A stretch of DNA of 64,000 nt from positions 247,085,446-247,149,445 of the forward strand of contig JBOZIK010000001.1 of assembly GCA_051453625.1 (NCBI GenBank), in the 5' to 3' direction. Under the pieces are notes generated by a model, which was not told the DNA's origin, searched no databases, and saw only the letters and a list, made by a program, of their open reading frames with translations. Shown here in pieces: positions 49,700 to 61,269 of this stretch (position 1 is the stretch's first letter; every line of letters begins with the position of its first letter). The position numbers and the translations under genes were made by a program. Source of the DNA: Welwitschia mirabilis (lineage: Eukaryota > Gnetophyta > Gnetopsida > Welwitschiales).

Positions 49700-50270
49700 C
49701 TAGTTTCAATTATTCTTCTAAGTTAAAATCATCTCCTTTGTACTTTTCAATAATATTAAAAACTTGAATGGTAAAAGTTTTATTGCCTATGTGACATTCC
49801 ATCATCCAAGTCTCTGTGTTAATGATACAGTGGACAATTGCATAAAAGAATTTTCTTAAGATAAGTGCATAACTTCCATCATGTTCTACCTCAATGATAA
49901 CCCCATTTATGAGGTAAAAGGATTCCTCAATTTATATGACTAAGTCTTTGATAATCCTTAATGATTTCTTGATTAAATTATCAACTAATTCTAAGATAAT
50001 TTGTGTAGGTTCTATTTTTTTTTCCTACTCATGTCTCTTAAATATGTACAAAGGAATGATGTTTAAATTATCTCCTATGTTAATTAAATATTTTTAAATG
50101 GATTTTATTTCCTTTACAAGATAACATCATAGTTGTGGCTTCAAGATCTTTAAATTTAAAGTAGTTTTTTATGACCAAGTTGGAAATAAAGTGATTAAGA
50201 AAAACTTTATCAAGAATAGTATTTTTTTTTTCCTTCTTAATTAAACTAGAGTTTTCAAACAAGTAAGTTG
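49700..50270 (-). pseudogene. Element C aspartic protease remnant
   Basis: The complement near 50040-50085 reads LINIGDNLNIIPLYIFKRHE, matching L-L-D-L-G-A-S-x-N-L-M-P. The catalytic Asp is Asn (50079-50081), the same substitution as in element A, and the usual Ala has become Asp. Upstream the frame NLVIKNYFKFKDLEATTMML matches element A's NLVMQKCPEFKDPEASI. Frameshifted. Confidence 0.78.
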
Positions 50271-50279
50271 ATGCTTACC

Positions 50280-51720
50280 TCTTGCATTAGGATTTTCAAG
50301 TGTTCATCAAAGATAGGATCCATATTTAACTAATCATGCTAAGGACTAGAATGTTTCTTCCCTTTGTTTTCTTATGAAGAACTTTTAGTGGAGGTTTTAC
50401 TATGTGATGTTAATGGAAAGTTATATGAGTTCAAACTTTCTACATCATCTTCTTCATTTTCTTCATTGTTTTTAAAAGTTGAAACCTTAAGGGTAGGAGG
50501 TATTCTATCATTTCCAGTTCTTATCACTACTTTTAAATATTTCTTAACTTCATTTAGGTTGGGTAAAGGATGAGATGAAAAAGACCGTTGTGGTTTTTCA
50601 TTAGTAAGCATTATTTGTTAGAGCACATTCACTAAGTTTTCAATGTTACTATTGGTCTTTTCTTGTAACTTTCTCATTTCTTCTACAGATTTTCTAAGTG
50701 GATCATTTTGATTTTATTAACAATTAGTTTAAAAGTTTGAATTTCTAAATCCATTATCAAAAGGTTTCCATTGTGCTTTTATACCATATCTTTGTTGAAA
50801 TTATGATTAGATTTTAAAGTTAGGTATTCTTTAGTTGAAAGCATAAAGTTCCTCAAACATCCTCTTCATAGTAGTTGGTAACAAAGGATAATCTTTAGTC
50901 ATATGAGATTTATCTTCACATATTTCATAAGTTGAAGATAACTTTTCATCCTTTACTACCTTTACATCAACTATTAATTATGTGTACTTCTCTAGAGTGA
51001 TAGAAAAATATTTAATTGAGTTAATTAAATAACCTCTCTATTATTCCTTGTCATGTTTAACCTCTTTTAAATATTTTATGAATTGATCTATAGTTTAATT
51101 TTCTTTAGTGGGTTTAGTCCATGTTTTATTTATGTCTACTAGGTTTTCCAACACACTCTATGTATCTTCAAAGACTAAGTTCAACACATTTCCTCCATTA
51201 GAAAAATCTACAAGTTGTTTAGTTGGACAATTTAATCTACTACAGAAATAAGCAAATAGCTTTTGTTTATGGAATTCATAAATAGGATTGGAATGACTAG
51301 CTATGATAAAACATTCATAAGCTATGGCATAATTCTTATGAGGTTGTTATTAAAGGTTGATAAAATCCTTTCTTCTTTTTCTCATGGAGCTTTCACTCAA
51401 AAATCATTTAAGAAAGACTTTTTATAGTTTAATTCATGACTTAAGGAAATTATGTGGAATGGTCTTAAGCCAAATTTTTATCCTTTCTCTAAGCATGACT
51501 AGCAAAAAATAATCATGTATGTATGATCACTAATACATTTTTTTCCCATTCCTTAAAGTAAGCACAAGTTGTTCAGTGTCCGCTAAATCTTGGAAAGGGT
51601 CTTCCTTAGATTCCTCTAAAAAATTTAGATAGACACTTAAATTTCTTAACTCTACATCATCATCATCAGGGGGTAAATCAAAGGGATTTTGGATTTTACA
51701 TTTTTAATTATCAATTAAAT
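50280..51720 (-). pseudogene. Element C gag and gag-protease linker remnant
   Basis: An open frame at 50611-50372 includes SSHPLPNLNEVKKYLKVVIR and TGNDRIPP, the eroded linker that in relatives contains L-P-S-x-T-x-x-N-P...R-S-G-K. Further up, the complement of about 51180-51420 aligns with element A's gag (S-M-R-K-R-R and the D-x-W-x-M-L-E-N-L-V block). Many stops. The stretch shows what fills element A's 501-N gap: about 70 bp. Confidence 0.6.
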
Positions 51721-51729
51721 TGCTAATAG

Positions 51730-52487
51730 TAACATTTGCATTCAAAGTAAAAGTTCCTATTATGATTGAAGTACTAGACGAAACAACTTGCTTTTATTTT
51801 TGTAATACTTTTAACATATTTGAAGAAGGAATAAAATTATCTACTTCTATGCTATAATTTTTTTTATAATATCTACTTATAAAATAATAAAAGTAAAAAA
51901 AATATTCTTCTCTAATTCTTAGAATTTGCACACAAGTGCGTACTTAAACTTTGCTTGAAGTTGAATAATCCTTCTCTGATGTTTTCTTTAATTAGATTTT
52001 ACTCTCTCTAATATATTATCTTTTTATTAGAATTTATCATGTCCCTACATTCTTAGATAACATATAAAAACTAAAACAAAAAATGACAGTATGTCATCCA
52101 CCTAGTTGCAGGAACAATAAGGAGGAAGATAATCATAGAAATAAAAAACTGAACTTAGCTAAAAATTCATAAAAACGAAAAATTAAACTATTGTTCAAGT
52201 TGTTGTGGGGACTATAAGTAATATGACAATGTTTTTATTACTAATCTAAAAATAGAAAGAAAAATTTTGAAAAAGAAAATAAATTCAAAAATTTTGATTA
52301 TCATTTCCTATGTCATTGGAATGACAAAGAGGAGGACAAGGATCTTAAAAACCATGGAAAATAAAAATTTCTAAAATAAACTTATTGAAGCTATGCTTAA
52401 AATACAACATTATTTTAAATAAATAACTTGAATAGAAATTCGATGTACTTATTTAGATAGTGACAATCCTTTAGCTCTTTATGGCCT
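51730..52487 (-). other. Element C leader (untranslated)
   Basis: Between primer site and gag. Contains three diverged copies of the palindromic module (about 52082-52130, 52190-52230 and 52303-52345) at positions matching those in element A's leader. Confidence 0.55.
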
Positions 52488-52505
52488 TTCCCAGTAATGG
52501 TACCA
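52488..52505 (-). promoter_or_regulatory. Element C primer-binding site
   Basis: The minus strand reads TGGTACCATTACTGGGAA, seven changes of C-to-T or G-to-A type from TGGCGCCGTTGCCGGGGA. Slightly better preserved at its 3' end than in element A. Confidence 0.7.
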
Positions 52506-52511
52506 AAATGT

Positions 52512-53760
52512 TATGGTGTAAATTTATGCAATTATTAAGTCCTTTAGGCAAATCTATAAATCAAATTACTTATAGAAAAACACATACTAGTATAGATGAG
52601 AGTTAACATAGATGTCATAATTAATTAAAAGCACTAGTCTAAAAGTTAGAGAATTGATTTTCAATAGTATTTTTGGTCTTTTATCTCTTAACAAATGAAA
52701 ATAAACAAATATGAAAATACAATGCAATGATAAATAAAAATGAAATGCGGTGGATAAAATGTGAATGAGATGGGTTCTATTTAAATCCTAATTCTTCTAT
52801 CACAAGAACTAGCTCTCTATAATTCAAATCAATTAAGAAATATTCTTCAGTTATTCCTAACCAACATAAACTATGAGATATTCCAAATAGAATATGAAAT
52901 ATTAATGTGGAATTGGAATGAAATAATGATGCGAATCTAAAGTAATAGAATCAACCATAGCAAAGATTACCTTATGACCTAAATAAATTATAGATTTATT
53001 ACTAAACTATAATCAACTTAAACCATAAGAAACATAAACACAATTACAGTGAAAAGAGTAATTGAAATAAATCATGAAACTTTTATATCCACTTAAAACA
53101 AAGCAGTAGCATCTCAATGGAGGATTCTCAGCTCAAAAGCAAGGGTGACTTCTCTATGTAGCTATTGGATGAACCTCTTACCCCTTAGTATTTTATCACA
53201 AAATCATTAAGTACAATAGATGGAAATAGAAGTAAAGGAAAGGGAGGGTATTTATAGTTTTACGTTAGAGTTCTAAAAGCTCAACCCTAGAAGTTAAAAA
53301 GAAATTCTAGTATCCCAAATTAATTGCATGACCCCATTATGAAGATAATTATTTCTATCATAGAAAAAAGCTATCATCCTAGCTATCATAAAGATAACAA
53401 TGTGGAGATCATTCCATGTCAAAAGGTTGTTTATCAACCTCAATCCCTGCATTTAACTCTGCAGCCATCGTCCATATCAACAATCTTGTTATCCTACCTA
53501 TTGTGGGTATAACATAAGGAATGACAAACTTCTTCATCTTTAATTTCCAAAAGGAATTAATCTTCTACATGGTGAATCATTTTTCTAAGATATGAAGTAC
53601 CATAATAATCCTGAGATGCCTTCAAATATGCTAAGAATTGCATGTTTTGGTGATAATCCAATCAGTTCTTCATAATCATCAGTATTGCATTTAAACCTGT
53701 ATAAATGTCTTATAAAAGCACTTAAAATACACCATTAAATTCTTGTAAATTGACATCACA
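52512..53760 (-). repeat. Element C right (5') LTR
   Basis: 1,249 bp, tip TATGGTG (TG eroded to TA) and end CATCACA, aligning to element A's LTRs. Keeps both palindromic modules (about 53366-53410 and 53484-53525) and TATAAATA on the minus strand at 53249-53256. Confidence 0.88.
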
Positions 53761-55091
53761 ATAGAGGTAAATCATCCAAGTAATCCATCTACCTCAATTT
53801 GGGTTGCCCATATAAAAGAAGATTAAAAAAAAACATTTAAAGGATTTACATTTACAAATTATTGTATTACTCCTTTTAATCATTTTCTTTCCTCTCTCTT
53901 AGACTAATCTCATATGGAATCCCTTTTTAGAAATCATTATCCTTTCATTGTGATGTTGAACCCCCTTTTTATAATTCCATTCCTTGGTCTTATAGCCTTT
54001 GCCTCTGTGTGAAATTTAAGTTGGTTAAATAAAATGTTTTAATTTGCTAGTGGTATACACACTCTAATATGATCTTTCATGTGAACCATCCTCATTAAAT
54101 AGTCCTATTTAAAATTATTAGCATATCTAAGAATACCACCTACTCATAAATAACTATCATAATAGTTTTGAACTTTTGTGTTACATGGCCCAAATTCACT
54201 AACTTCATCACCATACTTATTATTAAGGAGGCATCAAAACATAAAGTAGAGACTCATTTTTCACTATACAGGATATTTGCTTTTAGTTTTCTTTTACCTT
54301 CTAGTTCCCCAAAAGAAATTTAGCTCTTTACATGTTGAAGAACATTAGCATCATTTCCTCCAAATTATTTTTTTCTTTGATTTTCATTACCATTTTTCTA
54401 AACAAAATTTCACTCTACCTAAGATCCTATGTTATCTTTTATCTTTTTCATTAAGCTATTTCCTTAGAAAGTTTAACAAGGTTTATATTTAAGAAATATT
54501 ATTCCTAGATATGATCTATTTGTCAGAGTAAACTATGTTCCACTTAATATTCTAAGAAATGAAGAAATATACATAAGAAATACTTTGTAAGATATAATTA
54601 CTAAACTTTAATACTCTATAGCTAAACTATAAAATTACTAGAAATTTTACAAGAGCTACATAAGATAAATTGTTGACTCCATATTTTATTTAAAAATAAT
54701 AATTAGTAATGGACATACATAATATAAATATTAATGTATTTTTCAAGGTCATAGAAATTAAAATTCTGAGAGATTCAAAATAAATCCTGAATAATACATT
54801 TCACTCTATAAAAATTTCCAACATCAACTAAAATAAGAGTATCCATTTTTTTAGCCCTCCTTGTCATTCAACTCCAGATTTTCCACCTGTCACACAAAGT
54901 ATGACATGAGAACTATGAAAATCTCATAGTTCCTAGTATCATCTAGGCAAGACTAGGCAAGACAAAAAGGGTTTTTCACATGAAAATATAGGAAGAACAA
55001 AGTAAAAACTTCAAGAACAAGTTGTATCATAAGAACATTGACCTTATAGTTATGAGATGAAAACAATCAATATATATTTTTCATATATTTC
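53761..55091. other. No recognised gene
   Basis: AT-rich, no coding motif recognised. A hairpin GAACTATGA / TCATAGTTC with a 5-base loop lies at 54910-54932, with an imperfect doublet AGGCAAGACT nearby at about 54945-54962. Confidence 0.4.
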
Positions 55092-55434
55092 AATCACTTC
55101 ATTGCCTCATTCGTGATCTATGAAGTCCACTTCCTCATCTGATGATCTATGATTCTCATATAATATTTCATGTTTCACTTCACTACCTCATTTGATGATT
55201 TGTAAAATTCACTATCTCAATTGGTGATCTATGGTTCTTATATGTATACTTTCACATATCATTAACTTCATTGCCTCATTCAGTGATCTGTAAATCCCAT
55301 TACCACATTCGACAATCTGTGATTAATCTATTATTCCCACTGCCTCATTCGATGATCTTTGGTATTCTCACTACACTACCTTATTTGATGCTTTGTGAAG
55401 TCCACTACCTCATTCAGTGATGTATGAAATCACA
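55092..55434. repeat. Degenerate minisatellite, about nine copies
   Basis: About nine diverged units of CACTGCCTCATTCGATGATC followed by TGTGAA or similar, spaced 28-50 bp apart. Copies begin near 55095, 55127, 55177, 55217, 55266, 55298, 55338, 55370 and 55402. CG in ATTCGATG is often CA or TG in other copies, the same decay as elsewhere. May be a tandem array from a retrotransposon 3' region. Confidence 0.8.
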
Positions 55435-57669
55435 TAACCATAAGTCCAAAGATCACAATAACAAGAGAAGTATGATAATATTTAACTAATAAATATCAAA
55501 TCATACCAAGAATAATATAATATCAAGACATTGAGTTAGAAGATGATAGTATTCAAGACTTGGAGCAAGACTAATTCTATTTTTATAGATGATCACACAA
55601 TTATACATTTGTTTTGTAAGAATATAAACATAACAAACTCATTAATGGAATGCATATAAAGAAAGGACTAACAGATAAGCAACAAATAATAGAACCATAC
55701 CCATATCAGATCATGGTATTTGAGTATTTCGAAGATCTTACAATTTTCCATAGCTCCTTGGCCTCTTAAGATCCAACATTCAAAGGAAAAATCTTTTTAA
55801 AAATTAAGCCAGACTTAAGGGAGGAAGAACTCTATTTATAATGAAATAACATAGGTAAGATGAAAGGATGAAAAAATATGAAAGAATGCCTCAATGGAGG
55901 TTTCATAATGTTTGATAAAGGCTTGCCTAGCCATTGGGTGCTTTAATAATATAAAAAGTATGCTTTCAATTCCATCACATTTAATCGTAATAATAAAGAA
56001 AAATAATAAGCCTTCATAATTAAAATTTAATCATGCATAATGTCAATGAAGGTGCAACATTAATAATCATCACCACTACAAGAACATTCTTCCTTTTTAT
56101 ATTCTATGGAAAAACTTCTATTATTCCAAAATTTGTTTTTATACAATATTTATATGACAAGTTTGTTTCCTTATAAAATAAGATTTATAAGTAATATTTT
56201 AATTAAGATAAAAGGAACTCAAAGGATAATTTAATATAATAGCATCTCAAGAACATAATATTTATATTAGTTATGGATTTTAAAATTATTAAATCTTCCT
56301 AAATAATTCGGTAAACTTAATATTTACATCTTTTAAAAGAAGTAAAAAAAATATGGATGTAACACTTAGATATCTATCTAGCATTTAGCTAAATAATATT
56401 TAATAGCACTAAATTATGAATAGGGTTATAAGTTTGAACTAATATCAACTACTATTTACCATTTACATTTACCTTAAATCAAAGCAATAGAGATTGTTAA
56501 CTACATTACTAATGTTTACTTTTGAGCAAATCCTCTCTTAGTTAAACTTTTTCCTTTTTGTAAGAGACAAGAAAAAATAAAACATTTTAACATAGAGAGA
56601 AATATTAACTATTTAGTCTAAAGTTAATATTGACTATGTCGTAAATGATCTATCTTCCCTTAGCGTAAGACCAACTTAAATGATTAAAAATAATCACTAT
56701 TAGTCAATGCTTATACTCATGTTTATAAAGTAGTACCGGTAGATATCACTCAATCAAATGTTAAATAAATACATACTACATATTTAAGCTAGTTTTTATA
56801 TTTATCATACCTTTCTTTTTCTATTTACACAAATGAAATTCTATATGTATTAATAAATTTAATTTCAGTACATGTATTTTTTACACATAAATGAAAACAT
56901 ATCAGTTAGTATAAGAACATCATTAATTACAAAGAGGAAAACATTAAAAAAAGATGGGGAAAGGGAATGATGGATTAAGATAATTTAACATGAAAGGTAT
57001 GTGGAAAAAATTTTTTTAAGATAAGGATAATCATGGCTATAAAGCCTAATAATTAACTATGTAAACTATTTTCTAATGGATTAAACACCATCAAACATGC
57101 ATAATGTTAAGCAATAGTTCAGCTAAATGTTACAAATGAAAACTAGGATATTATCTAAGATAATGAACAAAATAGATCCATTAAATTTCATTAAATACAT
57201 CCATTATAGATATTACATCTATCTTAATAATTCTATTTTTAATACATGTACTTTATTTATTTATTACATCTATGAGTCCAAATGTTTTTGACATATTTTA
57301 TTTACTATGTATAATGTATTTTAAGTCTCCATGTACAAGACGATAGAGGTACATAGTGATTATATTCTTATGCATTTTAATATACTAGCATGTTTTCATG
57401 TGTATCATACCTATTATATCTATTTTATATTTATATATTACATGCTGCATAGTTCTACTATTCAATGTATTACAATCTTTACAATACTATATATTAACAT
57501 TTTGCTATAGCACGTCTTTTGTAATGTTTTTTTAATCATTTCAATAGTCAACCTTATAATAGAAAGAAACATTAAATTTAGTAAAAATAAAAGCATAATT
57601 ATACATTAATATCCCCAAATGAAAGTATTAATTCACTATCACAATAGCAAGTCTTGCCTCTATGCTTTG
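55435..57669. other. Unassigned; possible LTR fragment
   Basis: No gene recognised. On the minus strand 55840-55832 reads TATAAATAG, followed by AGTTCTTCCTCCC, a good core-promoter word. With the minisatellite downstream in that direction, this could be an old LTR. Terminal repeats and a second copy are missing, so it stays unassigned. Beyond 55900 there is only AT-rich sequence. Confidence 0.3.
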
Positions 57670-58850
57670 TTCTAGCCTTAGACTAGTGGTCAAAGGTAAA
57701 TATATAAACTATAACCTTATCTTCCTTCTTTGGGTAGTTGAAGATTAGTCAAGTTTATCATTGATTATATACACCTAGAACATCCACCCCTAACTAATGT
57801 TATAGACTTAACAATGAAATGAAGAGACATAACATTATAAATCTAAGGGCTATGTCACTTTATTAGAATAGTAGTTATTCTTAATTATAATTTAATTATT
57901 CTTAATAATGAGCACTTAATTAAAAGTCATTTTCTTTAACTTCTTTGCTCATCCTTGAGAGAAACCCCTTGAGCGAATGAACATTTTATGCTTACATTTG
58001 CTAGTTTTTCATCTTTAATTTCCATTGTTGTTTCCAAATCTCTTCCTTTATAGTTACTTACTACTCATCTTTTGAGAAAATAACCTTTAATGGATGGACC
58101 GCTTATGCTTATGTCAACTATTTATTCATCTTAAATCTTCATTGTTGTTCTAAAATCTCTTCTTTTATATTTTTGTGCTACTCATCCTCAATGGAAGACC
58201 CTTTAATGGATGGACTACCTGTGCTTGGATCTATTGGTTATCCATCTTTTTTCTAGCCTTAAACTAGTGGTCAATGGTAAAGACATGGATTATAATCTTC
58301 TCCTCCTTTCTGGGCACTTGGGGATTAGCTAAGGTTATCATTTAATTACATGCACCTAATCCATCCACCCCTAACTAATGTGATAAACTTATGAACCAAA
58401 TGAAGAGACATAATGTTGTAAATCCAAGGGATACACCATTTCATTAGAATAGAAGTTCTAATTAATTGTACTTTATTTATTACTAATAATAAGCACTTAA
58501 TTAAAAGTTATTTTGAAATATGACATTTTATTTTCCTTAATTTCCTTACTAATTCTTGAGAAAAAACCCTCAAGGGGATGGACCTCTTATGCTTACATTT
58601 GCTAGTTGTCCATCTTTACTCTCTAATATTGTATTAAAATCTCTTATTTTATAGTTGCTTATTGCTCATCTTTCAAGTAAGGAGACTTCAATGAATGGAC
58701 TTCTTATTATTATGTCCACTATTTATCCATTTTTATTCTTCATTATTGTTCTAAAATCTCTTCTTTAATGGGTGCATGATGCTCATCCTCAAGTAAAGAC
58801 CCTTCAACAAATGGACTACTTATGCCTTCATCTATTGGTTGTCCATCTTT
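57670..58850. repeat. Nested tandem repeat: two ~590-bp units of ~118-bp subunits
   Basis: Unit 1 (57670-58250) and unit 2 (58251-58850) both begin TTCTAGCCTTA-ACTAGTGGTCAA and run collinearly to the end. The second half of each unit is itself built from subunits of about 118 bp, two full and one cut to about 70-80 bp, of the pattern CTCATCCTCAAG...CCCTTCAATGGATGGAC...CTTATGCTTA. Subunit starts are near 57944, 58064 and 58180 in unit 1, and 58548, 58665 and 58781 in unit 2. A subunit array therefore formed first and the larger block was duplicated afterwards. No coding content. Confidence 0.85.
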
Positions 58851-59424
58851 AGTCTCCATTGCTATGTCTTATCCATTATAATTTTATTTGAAAGATTAAT
58901 ATTCCAATGGTTAAACTATAATCTCTTTGAGAACAACAGCATCATCATCTTAAACCCATTGAATATAGTCATTTAAGTATGTTTTTTTTGATATGTGTAT
59001 TATTCTACTATTATGTGATAATTATTATTTATTAATTTCATAATATATTTAAATTTAATAATTAACATACATAAATTAAAATATTTAAAAATTTAACTAA
59101 ATCAAGTGATAAATACTTTGTATTCTTTCTCATCCTTTTTTTTCCTTAGAATTCACTACCTCCACCTTCTCTCTATATCAACATCATTCTTGCCTTGCTT
59201 TGCATACAATCATATATGTGTAGTTAGTGGATGTGGATAACGAACATGTTCATTAGATGATTACACATTAAAACAAAATCACACTTCATATAATAGGTAA
59301 TATTCATAATCCCAATGCTTAATGCTAATGATTTTGCACACTCCTTCCTTTCTCACTACTTTTAATTCAAGGCTTTCAATCATGAATACTTCATGCTTAT
59401 TATTTAGCATCACCATCAATAAGA
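58851..59424. other. No recognised gene
   Basis: AT-rich spacer between the nested repeat and the CACTA-like sequence. Nothing identified. Confidence 0.4.
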
Positions 59425-59765
59425 TACTACAAGAAATATAGGATTTTAAGGCATTTCTAGAACACCTTAAAAGACCTTTAAAAATTTCTTAAATGATTTT
59501 AAGGCATTTCTGCACAAAGTGCTTTAAAAATCATTAGCTTAAAAGTGTGCATGCTTTTAAGGTGTTTTTGAGATATTTGATCAAAAACACCTTAAGGTAT
59601 TTTTTTAATAAATGCCTTAATAGATGTTTTAAGGTGTTTTTTCATTATAAACACCTTAAAAGGTTTTTAAGGCATTTTTCCATATAAATTCCTCAAAAGC
59701 TTTGATGCATTTTTCTTCCATGAACATCTTAAAATGTTTTTGAGGCATCATAGCAAATAAACACC
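59425..59765 (+). mobile_element. CACTA-like terminus with subterminal repeats
   Basis: Begins TACTACAAGAAATATAGG, one C-to-T from the CACTACAAGAAA terminus of plant CACTA DNA transposons. It is followed by a dense array of the motif TTTTAAGGTGTTTTT and its inverse AAAAACACCTTAA, about a dozen in 340 bp, as in the subterminal region bound by the transposase of this family. Variants read GGCATTT, again C/G loss. The far end is not certain: TTTGTAGTG at 59900-59908 could be it, making a ~480-bp non-autonomous remnant, but the flanks do not match as a 3-bp target-site duplication. Confidence 0.55.
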
Positions 59766-59908
59766 TAAAAATATGTAACTCTAGGGAAAAAAGCTGATGG
59801 AAATGAACTAGTTGGGTACACTAACCTAGAAATTTGCTTTTAATGTTTCAAAAATATTATTAGATTTAACTTGAAAATAATTTTTTTTCTTAATGGTTTG
59901 TAGTGATG

Positions 59909-61269
59909 CTTTATCACAATGTCTATTATCGATTTAGGTTGAATTATAAAGTACCATTAGTTGATGAAATGATTTAAAAAACATGAAAATAGCTTATTAA
60001 TTAAATTAATCTATAGGCATCTTATGGGTAATCTGTAACTAAATTTATAAATTATTAAATTCATACATTGATGTTCTCTATAGTGTTCTTTTAATTTACT
60101 AAGTTATTCAAAAGGTGTGATGGAAAATATTCATGTATTTTAACATTGAGCTATTTGTATATTATGTCATTTTCTTTCAAATTCATATTATGTTTTTCTA
60201 CTTTCAGATAGTAAGATTTTCAATGAAAACATTAAAACAATTAAGAAATAGCATTCTAATGGGAACTACATCTTACTCGGAAAGGCTAGAGCTATTAGAT
60301 CATTTAAGCAGCCAAAAGTATTATTACATGATACTAAAAACATGATATGATTATGTAGTATGTGTGTGTTTTGAACCTAAAATAACGATGGGTCATAAGA
60401 CTAGATAAATAATGCTACTACAAATATGAAATTGTAGGACAATCATAAACTTAAGAATAATGCATTCATAACTTAAAACATGATTTGATTATAAGGAAAG
60501 AGAAAAGAGTATAAAACCATAGAGATAAACAATCAATATGATTTCAAAAAGGAAAAGTAAACACTAACACTTTTAATAAGTTGATTCTAAAATCTACCTC
60601 TATGCATATACCCATATAGTAGTAATCTAATAATTTACTTAAATGGATGTGCCTCGACTGCCCCAAAAACTTCACCTTAATCTACAATCATCAATATAAA
60701 CATTAGTTTAGACTTAACTCATAACTCTTAAATAAAAATAAAAAATAACAATATGAGCCATTCCCAGTTATAACCACTTGAGATTTAGAAACTTCAATAT
60801 AATAAGAGTAATCTTGCAATCATGAAAAATGCTATTGTATGCTTAAATCCCTATCTCTGTGTTCACATCATTTTAAGTAAGTGATAACATGAATTATCAA
60901 TTAATAACCTAAAAATAGTTTATAAGGGATTAACAATTGGATATAGAATTCGATCAAATAGCTTTGGTTAGTAGTGTGTTTAGTTGACACATCCCTAGCT
61001 ACAGCTTACTCAATTAACTATTGTAAAGACTTATTAATTTAGTTAGTTTTTCTTTTCATGCATCCACCTATCCATCGCATAATGCATCATTGAAGAAGAA
61101 GTTATAATTTCCTATCTGAAGAATTTCATGATTGAATATGTTAAGCGTAACACATACCCCTACTTTTACAATCCTTTATGAAATGATTTCTCTATCCATT
61201 TACTAGAATATCTCTTTAATTGAAACAAGCATTTCTAAAATTGCTTTTCTCTGAATTCTAATCTCAGAT
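59909..61269. other. No recognised gene upstream of the kinase pseudogene
   Basis: A 70-codon frame at 60133-60345 ends with MGTTSYSERLELLDHLSSQK, a varied composition. A splice-acceptor-like TTTTTCTACTTTCAG precedes it near 60193-60207, so a displaced exon is possible, but I do not recognise the protein. The rest is AT-rich with no promoter I can defend for the downstream pseudogene. Confidence 0.3.

Larger units (their letters stand above)
47618..53760 (-). mobile_element. Element C: internally deleted relative of element A
   Basis: Minus-strand Athila-like Ty3/gypsy copy of the same family as A. It keeps a complete 5' LTR (52512-53760), primer site, leader, gag, protease, RT and most of RNase H. 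At 48092 it jumps from within RNase H directly into the last 475 bp of the 3' LTR. Integrase, the 3' region and the start of the 3' LTR are gone, about 4 kb by comparison with A. The flanks (GCTAT and ATAGA) do not give a clear target-site duplication. Confidence 0.85.

Noticed and set aside
56074-56085. CACTACAAGAAC, near CACTA terminus
   Set aside because: No subterminal repeats follow and no partner terminus is visible.
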